NCBI GenBank assembly: GCA_020073705.1
Contig: JAIQES010000030.1
Span: forward strand, 1 to 52,216
Direction: 5' to 3'
DNA length: 52,216 nt
Source of the DNA: Terriglobia bacterium
GTDB lineage: Bacteria; Acidobacteriota; Terriglobia; Acidiferrales; UBA7541
Shown: positions 8,301-16,404 of the stretch, one piece after another
How positions within the stretch are numbered: position 1 is the stretch's first letter
Layout: every line of letters starts with the position of its first letter
The notes under the pieces: generated by a model
Database searches by the model: none
Told to the model about the DNA's origin: nothing
The model's input: only the letters and a program-made list of their open reading frames with translations
Translations under genes and position numbers: made by a program

Positions 8301-9788
8301 GAGCGAAGATGGGCGGTATCGATCTTCGCCGTACGTGTTCATCAGCGATTCGAGTACGCGCAGGATAAACCACGGCCCTACCCGATCGGCCCACGCCAGA
8401 GGTCCCAGGGGATAGTTGGTACCCTTGCACATTGCAGTGTCAATCGCTTCGGGCGCTGCCACCCCGTGCAAGACGGTCTCGGCGGCCTCATTCACCAGCA
8501 TAGCGACGGTGCGAAGCACAATCAGACCTGGAAGATCTTGCAGGACGGAAACGGATTTGCCCAGCGCTTGGAAAAAGCCGCAGGCCGCCGCAAGCGCAAC
8601 CGGTGAACTCGTCTCAGACGCCGCGATGGCAATGCGCGGCGTTTTCAAAAAATCCAGCGCGAGGTCGAAGACGACGAGATCTTTGCATTGCGTCTGGGCT
8701 GCCCGCTCGGTGGCGCTCCTGCCATCAGAAAGCGTGAGCCGAATTTCCCCATCAAGAAGGAAGTAACTTTCCTCTCCGGAACTATCCCGTTTTTCGGTCC
8801 TCAACCCCGTTCGTTCCAAAAGAAGAATCACCGCTTGCGCAGCCCCGAGTGTTCCGTGGGATGAGATCGTTCGGGGAGCAGGACAGGGGGATGCAGTTGC
8901 AGGCTCTGCACGCGTCGCACCGGGCGTGTAATCGTAGAATCCCTTCCCGGTCTTGCGGCCCAGCCATCCCGCCTCGACCATTTCCTGTTGAAGGACCGAC
9001 GGTGCAAAACGGGGATCGCCAAAATAGGCGGCGTGCACCGACCGGGTCACAGCAAAATTCACATCATGGCCGATCAGGTCCATCAATTCGAACGGCCCCA
9101 TGCGAAATCCACCGCAATCGCGCATAACCGCATCGAGCGTTGCCGGATCACCAGCCCCTTCTTGTAAAACGCGCAACGCTTCAGCGTAAAACGGACGGGC
9201 TACTCGATTGACAACGAAGCCCGGAGTGGATCGGACCATAACAGGTGTCTTCCCCCAGGCTGCGGCGGTGTCGAAGACCGTTTGTGCGACTGCCCGGGAG
9301 GTTTCCAAGCCCGATACCACTTCGACCAGTGGCATTAATGGGGCCGGGTTGAAGAAGTGCATGCCGCAGATTCGTTCAGGATGTTCGATCCCGGACGCGA
9401 GCGCAGTAATCGAAAGCGAGGACGTATTGCTTGCGAGAATGGCGTTTGTCCCGAGACATTTTACAAGTTCTTTGAACACCGCGCGCTTGGTTTCCAGGTC
9501 TTCGACAATCGCCTCGACGGCAATTCCCGCATTCGCCAGTTCTTCGAACCTCTCCACAGGAGTAAGGACAGCCAGCAGCTTCTCGCGATCCCCTGCCTGC
9601 ATGCGAGCTTTCTGGACCAACTTTGCGGTGGTTTCGGAAATCTTTTCGACGGAAACTCGAGCGGCTCGCTCCCGCGAATCGTATAACAACACGGGATGCC
9701 CTGCAGCCGCCGCGAGCTGTGCGATGCCGGTGCCCATGGCTCCGCATCCGATGATGGCTACAGGCGTTTCTTGCGGAATGGGCGGCAT
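8226..9788 (-). CDS. 3-hydroxyacyl-CoA dehydrogenase, PaaH type
   Basis: A 520-residue NAD-dependent 3-hydroxyacyl-CoA dehydrogenase. The N-terminal Rossmann fold has GCGAMGTGIAQ, followed by ILASNTSSLSITALA, the catalytic-His segment GMHFFNPAPLMPLVEV and GFVVNRV, and the C-terminal half repeats the 3HCDH domain (LRTVAMLVNEAAETVLHG, GTNYPLGPLAW). It would oxidise a 3-hydroxydicarboxyl-CoA such as 3-hydroxypimeloyl- or 3-hydroxyadipyl-CoA from ring cleavage. The natural family end is near YGEDRYRPSSLLRR; the last 18 or so residues read into a deleted enoyl-CoA hydratase gene and look foreign, so the C-terminus appears to have been reshaped by a deletion. GGAG lies 8 bases before the ATG. Confidence 0.85.
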   Translation of the reverse strand: MPPIPQETPVAIIGCGAMGTGIAQLAAAAGHPVLLYDSRERAARVSVEKISETTAKLVQKARMQAGDREKLLAVLTPVERFEELANAGIAVEAIVEDLETKRAVFKELVKCLGTNAILASNTSSLSITALASGIEHPERICGMHFFNPAPLMPLVEVVSGLETSRAVAQTVFDTAAAWGKTPVMVRSTPGFVVNRVARPFYAEALRVLQEGAGDPATLDAVMRDCGGFRMGPFELMDLIGHDVNFAVTRSVHAAYFGDPRFAPSVLQQEMVEAGWLGRKTGKGFYDYTPGATRAEPATASPCPAPRTISSHGTLGAAQAVILLLERTGLRTEKRDSSGEESYFLLDGEIRLTLSDGRSATERAAQTQCKDLVVFDLALDFLKTPRIAIAASETSSPVALAAACGFFQALGKSVSVLQDLPGLIVLRTVAMLVNEAAETVLHGVAAPEAIDTAMCKGTNYPLGPLAWADRVGPWFILRVLESLMNTYGEDRYRPSSLLRRTVARNGRLSGKNEISARNSSL

Positions 9789-9791
9789 GTC

Positions 9792-9965
9792 TTAGTCTCC
9801 AATCGCAGCGAGGAACCCGGCTATGGCGTCAAGCCGTTTCACGCAATCCTGCCCAGCGCGTTTTCGATCTAAATTCAGCGTGGAAATAGCCGCGCCGCAT
9901 AGGATCGGTTGCACAGGTATGCACTTTCCGCAGGCCAGGAATGATTCGCCTAATGTCTTCGCCAT
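9792..9965 (-). CDS. Possible 57-residue small ORF
   Basis: This frame overlaps the last 16 bases of the upstream hydratase and ends 3 bases before the start of the hydroxyacyl-CoA dehydrogenase, filling an otherwise 160-base gap. It reads MAKTLGESFLACGKC and so on, with three cysteines in the first 25 residues. No good ribosome-binding site is visible and I know no homologue. It may be only untranslated spacer. Confidence 0.2.
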   Translation of the reverse strand: MAKTLGESFLACGKCIPVQPILCGAAISTLNLDRKRAGQDCVKRLDAIAGFLAAIGD

Positions 9966-10720
9966 ACCGGAGCGCGCTTTTCCATAAACGCCCGCACGCC
10001 TTCGCAAGCGTCCTCAGTTCGCATCAATTGATCGAAGTAAATGTGCTCGATTTCGTCCAACTGCCGCTCGAATTCATCCGTGTGCAATTTCAAAAGAGTC
10101 CGCCGCGTCAAGCGCAGCACATCCGGGCTTAAGCCCTGCAACTCTTGTATCAGCTTACGAGCCCCTTGTTGCACTTCCCCGTTCTTCTCAATGCGCGAAA
10201 CAATCCCCAGCTGCCGGGATTCCTCCGCCGAGATTGTCCTGCCCGTCAAGATCAGGTCCGTCGCCGCCCTTAACCCGCACAGAAGCGGGAGCATAATCGT
10301 CGCGATCGGTGGAAAGCACGCCAGCTTTATCTCCGGCTGGCCGAATTTCGCCGATTCGTCTGCAAGGACAAAATCGCAGAAAATCGCAAGCTCCATTCCG
10401 CCGCCCAGGCAGTGCCCGTGGACGGCGGCAATCGTTACGCAATCTGCTCGAGCCAGCCGGCGAAACACCGCGTGAAAGGCAGTGAGCATCTCGTGGACGC
10501 GCTCCGGCACGTGATCGCTGACCTCGGCGCCCGCCGAAAATGCCTTCGGACCGTTGCCCTGAAAGACGACAAAATCGCACTGCGGCAGAACACTGCCGAG
10601 CACTTCATTCAGCTCGTGCATCATCGAGATGTTGAGGACATTGAGCGGCGGGCGATCCAACGTGATCCAAGCGGTGCGCCCTTCGATTCGAGTCTGCACG
10701 GTACTGTTGTCTTTTGCCAT
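9950..10720 (-). CDS. dch: Probable cyclohexa-1,5-diene-1-carbonyl-CoA hydratase
   Basis: A 256-residue crotonase-fold enzyme. The oxyanion-hole segment GPKAFSAGAEVSDHVPE, the HCLGGGMELAIFCDF segment and SAKFGQPEIKLACFPP resemble dienoyl-CoA hydratases (Dch/BzdW/BamR), which add water to the dienoyl-CoA made by benzoyl-CoA reductase. The usual C-terminal EDACEGVRAFMEKR is present. It lies between boxB and the hydroxyacyl-CoA dehydrogenase on the same strand, so a gene needed for the anaerobic route sits in the aerobic operon. A role as a general enoyl-CoA hydratase for either route is possible. Confidence 0.65.
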   Translation of the reverse strand: MAKDNSTVQTRIEGRTAWITLDRPPLNVLNISMMHELNEVLGSVLPQCDFVVFQGNGPKAFSAGAEVSDHVPERVHEMLTAFHAVFRRLARADCVTIAAVHGHCLGGGMELAIFCDFVLADESAKFGQPEIKLACFPPIATIMLPLLCGLRAATDLILTGRTISAEESRQLGIVSRIEKNGEVQQGARKLIQELQGLSPDVLRLTRRTLLKLHTDEFERQLDEIEHIYFDQLMRTEDACEGVRAFMEKRAPVWRRH

Positions 10721-10874
10721 TTAGTTCCCGCTCCTTTGAAGCGATCAGGCCGACCGAAATCATCGTCACGGCCATTTGATCTTAGCAGCGCAAAGTGCAT
10801 TCGACTTCGCACGCGCTCAGATCCACTCACGCATGGGCCACTGCAGACGGGCTATTTCTCTCTCCCTGCCTCGA

Positions 10875-12299
10875 TCAATTGAACCGAACGTACTGAAAAT
10901 TTAAAGGCTGATTATTAATGCCCCGGCGAGGCGGGGCGATCCAATTTGCGAATTTGCCCGGCTCGACCACCGGGCCGCTCATGAGGGACTGCACATAGGC
11001 GTGGTCCTGGGGACTCGCAAGCCACTCAAACTCGCGCTTCTTCCACGCCTCCTGGCTCAAGACTTCTCCTTGCGGGCTGATGTAGTGTCCGGCAAAATTG
11101 CCGATCTGGCGGTGAAATCCCTTGTGTGGCAAATCCAGCCGGAAGGGAATGCCCGCGCTTTCAATAATCCGGTTCCAACGCCTCAGCCCGGCTTCAATCT
11201 CATGAATATAATCGTCGCGCAACCGTTCGTTTAATGCTGTCAACGCAGGAACATTCTTGCTAACAATCTTATTCCCGATTACCTCCGAAACCGGGTATTC
11301 GGCGTCGCTCAACAAATGATCGTCGCCGATCTTGGTTTCCTCATAGCGTCCCTTAAGGCCGCTCGTGTAGTAATTCGCCGCGTTCGAAGAGACATCTGAG
11401 CCGTAAAGGTCAAGGGTGACGCTATAGTGAAAGTTCAAATACCTCTGAATCGTCTGAAGGTCGATCACGCCCATCGCGCGAACATCGGATGGGTCATCGA
11501 TTTTGTCTTCCTTCATCACCTCGCAGGTCCGCTGAATGATGCGGCCTACCCCTGTCTCTCCAACGAACATGTGATGTGCTTCCTCTGTCAGCATAAACCT
11601 GCAGGTTCGCGCGAGTGGATCGAACCCCGACTCCGCCAGGGCGCACAGCTGAAATTTGCCGTCGCGGTCCGTAAAGAACGTAAACATGAAGAACGCGAGC
11701 CAATCCGGCGTGGGCTCGTTGAACGCGCCTAGAATACGCGGGTTGTCGGCATCGCCAGACCGCCGCTCGAGCAGCGCCTCGGCTTCTTCACGGCCATCAC
11801 GCCCAAAATACCGGTGCAGCAGATATACCATGGCCCAAAGATGACGGCCCTCCTCGACGTTCACTTGGAAGATGTTCCGCAGATCGTACAGGGAAGGAGA
11901 AGACATCCCCAGCATTTTTTGCTGCTCAACCGAGGCTGGTTCCGTATCTCCCTGGGTCACAATGATGCGCCGTAGGGCGGAACGCAGTTCGCCCGGCACT
12001 TCCTGCCAGGCTGGCTGGCCTTTGCGGACTCCGAAGTTGATGGCGCGGATCTCGTCCCGAGGCTGAAGAAAAATTCCCCATCGGTATTCCGGCATCCGCA
12101 CATATCCGAACTGAGCCCAACCGTCCGGCTCCACGCTGGTCGCCGTGCGAAGATAAACTTCCAGAGCGCTGGTATCGCGCGGCCCCGTTTCATACCACCA
12201 GTTGAGGTAACCGGGCTGCCAGTGCTCCAACGCTCGCTGGAGAACGCGATCTCTCCCCAAATCGACGTTATTAGGAATCCTCTCTGTGTAATCAATCAT
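10875..12299 (-). CDS. boxB: Benzoyl-CoA 2,3-epoxidase, oxygenase component BoxB
   Basis: A 474-residue diiron oxygenase that converts benzoyl-CoA to 2,3-epoxybenzoyl-CoA with O2. Two iron-ligand clusters of the carboxylate-bridged diiron type are visible: FQVNVEEGRHLWAM around residues 149-162 and RFMLTEEAHHMFVGE around 235-249. The length equals that of characterised BoxB proteins. Full-length and uninterrupted, it follows boxC by 36 bases, with AGAAGAG before the ATG. The reductase component BoxA, which feeds electrons from NADPH, is not in the window, so another ferredoxin reductase must serve or it is encoded elsewhere. Confidence 0.95.
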   Translation of the reverse strand: MIDYTERIPNNVDLGRDRVLQRALEHWQPGYLNWWYETGPRDTSALEVYLRTATSVEPDGWAQFGYVRMPEYRWGIFLQPRDEIRAINFGVRKGQPAWQEVPGELRSALRRIIVTQGDTEPASVEQQKMLGMSSPSLYDLRNIFQVNVEEGRHLWAMVYLLHRYFGRDGREEAEALLERRSGDADNPRILGAFNEPTPDWLAFFMFTFFTDRDGKFQLCALAESGFDPLARTCRFMLTEEAHHMFVGETGVGRIIQRTCEVMKEDKIDDPSDVRAMGVIDLQTIQRYLNFHYSVTLDLYGSDVSSNAANYYTSGLKGRYEETKIGDDHLLSDAEYPVSEVIGNKIVSKNVPALTALNERLRDDYIHEIEAGLRRWNRIIESAGIPFRLDLPHKGFHRQIGNFAGHYISPQGEVLSQEAWKKREFEWLASPQDHAYVQSLMSGPVVEPGKFANWIAPPRRGINNQPLNFQYVRFN

Positions 12300-12335
12300 G
12301 GCAATCTCTTCTAGGACCAGAAGAACCGGGCGCCC

Positions 12336-14006
12336 TTAGATTCTCTCCCAGTCGAATTTCACGGGCGCGCCCGTGCCATACACCTTCAATGCCCCATTCT
12401 CCCCAACAGCATTCGGGCGAATGAAGATCCAGTTCTGCCACGCCGAAAGGCGGCCAAAAATTCGCGTTTCGAGAGTCTCATGGACGCCGAAGCGCAGATT
12501 CGCCTCGAGTCCGGTTAGAGCGTCAGGCGAAAGCGCGGTGCGGGATTCAACGGCCTGCCGAATTTCATCTCCCCAATCGAGATCATCCGGTGCTGCCGTA
12601 ACAAGCCCTGCCTCCAGGGCTTCGTGAGCCGAAAGTTTTTGCGCAATCTTTCCGCGCAGCATTTCGACTTGCTGAACATCCTCGTAGAAACGTGCCGCCA
12701 CGCGCGAAAGATGATTCACCATGGGCAGGGCTCCGAAGTTCATTCGTGAGAGCGTTACGGCGGCGGCGTTACCTTCCTGGGCGCCATACATGAATGTGCG
12801 GTCTGCGGCCAGAGCGAGTTCCAGCAGGGTGCCCGCGAAGCAAGATCCGGGCTCGATCATTGCGTAAATGGAGCGCGAAGAGACGTCGATCCGCGCGAAT
12901 GCTCGCCGCATCATTCCGAGAACTTCGCGCACAAACCAGTCATCCTGATGGCTGAGGATAAAATCATCGATCGCCAGGACCGCGCCGGGATTCCCGGCTG
13001 TTCTGACAATCCACAATCCCAGATCGAGTTCAGTGGTCCGCAGGCTCAGGATGGCATCATCCAACTCTCGTGCCATCTGCAGCGGCCACCACTTGGCGCC
13101 TGCCGCATAAACCTTTTCTACCGTATCATCGGAAACGGATTCCGGCGCGCGTACGGTAAGAGTTGCTGTGCGCGCATCGCGATTCACCCGGACATCAACA
13201 TATTCGTAATGAAGCCCCGACTCATCGAACGTCCGCTGCAGCGGCGTCAGAGCGATCCCCTTCGCGCGGGCCGGGCGGGTGCTTTGTTCAGCCAGCTTTA
13301 AAGCGCGCTGTTTGACATACTCCGTAAACTGTTGTGGCTTCACCACCTCATCGACAAGTCGCCAGTCTTTTGCCCGCTGACCTCGTACTCCGTCCGGGTT
13401 GGTGCAAAACATATCTGCATGATCTCGGCGCACCTTTCTCTTATCCGTTACCCGAGTCAGACCGCCCGTGCCGGGCAGAACTCCCAGCAGTGGGAGTTCT
13501 GGCAAACTCACCGCAGAGGAACGATCGTCCACGAGGACAATTTCGTCGCACGCGAGTGCCAGCTCATAACCGCCGCCCGCCGTCGTTCCATTGCAAGCAG
13601 CGAGAAATTTGAGCCCAGAATGCACACTTGAGTCCTCGATCCCGTTGCGCGTCTCATTCGTAAATTTGCAGAAGTTCACTTTCCAGGCGTGCGAGGAAAG
13701 CCCGAGCATATAAATATTCGCCCCGGAGCAAAAAATGCGGTTCTTTGCGCTGGTCAGGACCACCGAGCGAATTTCCGGGTGCTCAAACCGGATTCGCTGC
13801 AAGGCGTCCTGCAATTCAATGTCAACCCCGAGATCGTAAGAGTTCAACTTCAGCTTGTAGCCCGGCCGTATTCCGCCGTCTTCGGCGACATCCATCGTCA
13901 AAGTCGCTACGGGGCTGTCGAAGGAAAGCCGCCAGTGCCGGTACCGGGATGGATCCGTCTGAAAATCCACGCCATTCAATTTTGCCTCGGCCCCTTGACG
14001 GACCAC
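12336..14006 (-). CDS. boxC: 2,3-epoxybenzoyl-CoA dihydrolase BoxC
   Basis: A 556-residue fused crotonase-like protein matching BoxC, which opens the epoxide ring by hydrolysis to 3,4-dehydroadipyl-CoA semialdehyde and formate. Recognisable segments are VVLTSAKNRIFCSGANIYML, FLAACNGTTAGGGYELALAC and the C-terminal LSAWQNWIFIRPNAVGENGA. The start is GTG at 14006, with AGGAGG 5 bases upstream; it begins 9 bases after the boxR stop. Length and both crotonase halves agree with known BoxC. The next enzyme, the semialdehyde dehydrogenase BoxD, is not seen here. Confidence 0.95.
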   Translation of the reverse strand: MVRQGAEAKLNGVDFQTDPSRYRHWRLSFDSPVATLTMDVAEDGGIRPGYKLKLNSYDLGVDIELQDALQRIRFEHPEIRSVVLTSAKNRIFCSGANIYMLGLSSHAWKVNFCKFTNETRNGIEDSSVHSGLKFLAACNGTTAGGGYELALACDEIVLVDDRSSAVSLPELPLLGVLPGTGGLTRVTDKRKVRRDHADMFCTNPDGVRGQRAKDWRLVDEVVKPQQFTEYVKQRALKLAEQSTRPARAKGIALTPLQRTFDESGLHYEYVDVRVNRDARTATLTVRAPESVSDDTVEKVYAAGAKWWPLQMARELDDAILSLRTTELDLGLWIVRTAGNPGAVLAIDDFILSHQDDWFVREVLGMMRRAFARIDVSSRSIYAMIEPGSCFAGTLLELALAADRTFMYGAQEGNAAAVTLSRMNFGALPMVNHLSRVAARFYEDVQQVEMLRGKIAQKLSAHEALEAGLVTAAPDDLDWGDEIRQAVESRTALSPDALTGLEANLRFGVHETLETRIFGRLSAWQNWIFIRPNAVGENGALKVYGTGAPVKFDWERI

Positions 14007-14015
14007 AGCGTCCTC

Positions 14016-14945
14016 CTACTCGAAATTCGCTTGCAACGCTACCTTCAACTTGGTAAAACTCTCTTCCACAGAATCGCCCGAAGTATCGAGGCACATATCC
14101 GCTTTCCGGTACAATGGCTCTCGGGCCTCCATAATCCGGCGCAAATCTTCCATGGCCTGATCATTCCCGGCCATGGCACGTAAATCGCCTTGCGCGATCA
14201 CGCGGGACATGTGCTCGTCGGGCTGTGCCTTGACCCAAACGGTGTAGCAGTTGGAAAGAAGATAATCGTACGTCTCTTTTTCCGACACGACGCCGCCGCC
14301 GACCGAAAGGACCGCGCGCTTATTTTCGTGAAGCACCCTTTCCAGGGTCCGCCTCTCGATGCCCCGGTAACCGGACTGCCCGTAAAGCGAGATGATCTCT
14401 GCAAGAGGCATTCCCGTATCCTTCTCGATCTCGCGATCCAGCTCAACGAAGGGAATGTGCATCTCTTCTGCGCTTAGGCGCGATCCCAGTGTTGACTTGC
14501 CCGCGCCTCGCAGGCCAATGAGCGCAATGCGCATTCGCCGCGCCTTTTCTTGATGGCCAAAATCGCGCATGAGGCGAAACACCACATCTTCCAGGCGGTG
14601 GGCCGGCAGACGTTCGAGGAAACGCCGAATCAATCGCATTTCCACAGACTCTTCAGCGTCACGGGAAAATAGTTCGGCGAGGGACACGTTGACCGCGGCG
14701 GCGATCCTTCGGAGCAAAACGATCGAGATATTTCCTTCCCCAGCCTCAAGCTGCGCAAGATGGCGCTCAGACAGGTCTGCTTCATGCGCCATCATCTTGC
14801 GAGTCATACCGCGGCGGTTGCGTAACTCCCGAACGCGTTTGCCAAGAGAAAGCAAGAAATCTTCTTCCGAGACCAGGATGGCTCGGTCTGCGGCAGCGAC
14901 TTTAGGATCCGTGACGGCCCGATGAATGTTTTCGTGTAGCGCCAT
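14016..14945 (-). CDS. boxR: BoxR/BzdR-type regulator (HTH plus shikimate-kinase-like domain)
   Basis: A 309-residue regulator with two domains. An XRE-type helix-turn-helix lies at about residues 30-90 (LGKRVRELRNRRGMTRKMMA, LSERHLAQLEAGEGNIS). A shikimate-kinase-like domain follows from about residue 140, with a P-loop GLRGAGKST and GGGVV. In Azoarcus this family binds benzoyl-CoA and releases repression of box and bzd genes. The ATG at 14945 is preferred: an in-frame GTG at 14972 would lie inside the -35 box. No ribosome-binding site precedes the ATG, and the -10 box ends 7 bases before it, so the transcript is probably leaderless. It is the first gene of the box operon. Confidence 0.92.
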   Translation of the reverse strand: MALHENIHRAVTDPKVAAADRAILVSEEDFLLSLGKRVRELRNRRGMTRKMMAHEADLSERHLAQLEAGEGNISIVLLRRIAAAVNVSLAELFSRDAEESVEMRLIRRFLERLPAHRLEDVVFRLMRDFGHQEKARRMRIALIGLRGAGKSTLGSRLSAEEMHIPFVELDREIEKDTGMPLAEIISLYGQSGYRGIERRTLERVLHENKRAVLSVGGGVVSEKETYDYLLSNCYTVWVKAQPDEHMSRVIAQGDLRAMAGNDQAMEDLRRIMEAREPLYRKADMCLDTSGDSVEESFTKLKVALQANFE

Positions 14946-14979
14946 TGCACTATAGTACGTAAATGCTGGCACCAGTCAA
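14946..14979 (-). promoter_or_regulatory. boxR promoter, leaderless, with overlapping operator
   Basis: On the minus strand TTGACT (14979-14974), a 16-base spacer and TACTAT (14957-14952) form a good promoter. The expected start of transcription falls on the A of the boxR ATG at 14945. The motif TGCACTATAGTA (plus strand, 14946-14957) covers the -10 and the start point, so a protein bound here would block transcription. The same TGCACTATA occurs twice at the bcr promoter. Autoregulation by BoxR is inferred. Confidence 0.55.
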
Positions 14980-15381
14980 GATGCCAGTTATATTTTACTG
15001 CATCTTCTGCGAATCCATGCGAGGCACCCAGGTCTATATCTCATCATCATCATTTGAAATGACTTGCCAGATTACCGTGGAGATGTTCATTGGAAAAGGT
15101 ATGACTTAGCCCGGAGTGACATGCACTATTATGCCTTTATTATTTCAGAACTGCGGCACATCCAGAGCTCACGCAGGCACGGCAAACCGGAGCCGGTAGG
15201 TGGCTTGCGCAGCCGAGAAGGAGCAGTGAAATTGCCTAATTATAGTTGGTGGTCAGTGGCAGGAAGGCACTGGTGCAGGAGAACCGATCGCCAGGGCGCA
15301 GGGAAGATTGGGCAGCTTAAGCAGTGGATCACCCTTTATCTACCGCTCAAACTATGTCCGGATATTTCCAGACCAAATCGG
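14980..15381. other. Intergenic region without a supported gene
   Basis: About 400 bases between the boxR promoter and the end of hcrB. A plus-strand open frame covers most of it but has no family resemblance or ribosome-binding site and overlaps hcrB. It holds one more partial operator-like motif, TGCACTATT at 15122-15130, and a short ATC/TCA-rich stretch near 15040. I see nothing else. Confidence 0.4.
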
Positions 15382-16404
15382 CTAGACCAACTGCCGAGCC
15401 ACTGATAGCCGCAGCTTGCTCATGTCGTCGCCGCGCAGCTCGCGCAGTGCGTAGGTCACGAAATCGCGCGTGACGTGTTTCCGCCATGCTAACGTAAAAT
15501 CCGTATTGTCCATCGGTCGAGCCGGCACTGCCGCCAGTTCACCGGCGCGGGCAATCGCCTCGTCTGTCAGACGCTCGCCGACCAGCGATGCGGCGGCCGC
15601 CGACGCCTCGATGGGCTGGGAGGCCACGGCGCCAAGAACAATGCGGGCTGCCTCGACCGAACCGTCGGGTGCCAGCTTGAGCGCAGCGGCGACCGACAGC
15701 ACCGGGAAATCGAACGAACCTCGCCGCCGCAACTTCCAGTACGTGCTGCGCCACCCGTCCAGACGGGGGACGTCAATGGCTGTGAGGACTTCTGTTGGCT
15801 GCCGCGTCAGATAATGGATGCCATCGTTGCGGTAGAGGTCGGCGAGCGCCATAGCGCGCGTCTTCTCGGCGCTCACCAGGGTGATCGTCGCCCCCAGCGC
15901 GAGCAGCGCCGGCGCTGTGTCGGTCGATGACACGGCGAGGCACTTCGGGCTTGACGTGGCCACCCAGCAGGTCTTGCCGTCCTTTTTCATGCAGAAGTCG
16001 ATCGCCTTGCGCCATTCGTAGTTCTGATCGTAGTAGTTGCAGCGTGTGTCCAGGCATAGGTTGCCGCCGAGCGTGCCCACATTGCGCAGATGCGGTGTGG
16101 CCACCTGTACGGCCGCCTGCCGCAAGGCGGCGTAGGGACCGGGAATTTTCAGGTACCCGACCAGTTCCGTAAGCGTAAGGCCGGCGCCAATGCAAAGACC
16201 GTCGCCATTGGTAATCCCCTTTAGTTCCGCGACCTGCCGAAGTCCCACCAGCGTACCCGGCACTTGCTGCCGCCGCTTCATGTTGGGCAATACGTCGGTT
16301 CCACCGGCGACCAGCATCGCATCGCGGGGATTTGCCGCCAGCATCTCGGCGGCTTCGCGGACGGTTCGCGGCGCCAGATACCGGAAATAGGGCAACCTCA
16401 TCAT
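15382..16404 (-). CDS. hcrB: 4-hydroxybenzoyl-CoA reductase beta subunit (FAD and extra [4Fe-4S])
   Basis: A 340-residue FAD-binding subunit of the molybdenum hydroxylase family. The FAD loop MLVAGGTDVLPNMK and the segment LRNVGTLGGNLCLDTRC are present. Between residues about 118 and 160 lies an insert with four cysteines (CLDTRCNYYDQ, DFCMKKDGKTCW, SPKCLAV). It corresponds to the additional [4Fe-4S] cluster found only in 4-hydroxybenzoyl-CoA reductases, and separates this enzyme from ordinary xanthine or CO dehydrogenases. The complex removes the para hydroxyl of 4-hydroxybenzoyl-CoA to give benzoyl-CoA. Its start overlaps the hcrA stop. Confidence 0.93.
   Translation of the reverse strand: MMRLPYFRYLAPRTVREAAEMLAANPRDAMLVAGGTDVLPNMKRRQQVPGTLVGLRQVAELKGITNGDGLCIGAGLTLTELVGYLKIPGPYAALRQAAVQVATPHLRNVGTLGGNLCLDTRCNYYDQNYEWRKAIDFCMKKDGKTCWVATSSPKCLAVSSTDTAPALLALGATITLVSAEKTRAMALADLYRNDGIHYLTRQPTEVLTAIDVPRLDGWRSTYWKLRRRGSFDFPVLSVAAALKLAPDGSVEAARIVLGAVASQPIEASAAAASLVGERLTDEAIARAGELAAVPARPMDNTDFTLAWRKHVTRDFVTYALRELRGDDMSKLRLSVARQLV

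Noticed and set aside
15064-15405. 113-codon plus-strand frame in the boxR-hcrB gap
   Set aside because: No ribosome-binding site or family resemblance, and it runs into the end of hcrB on the other strand.
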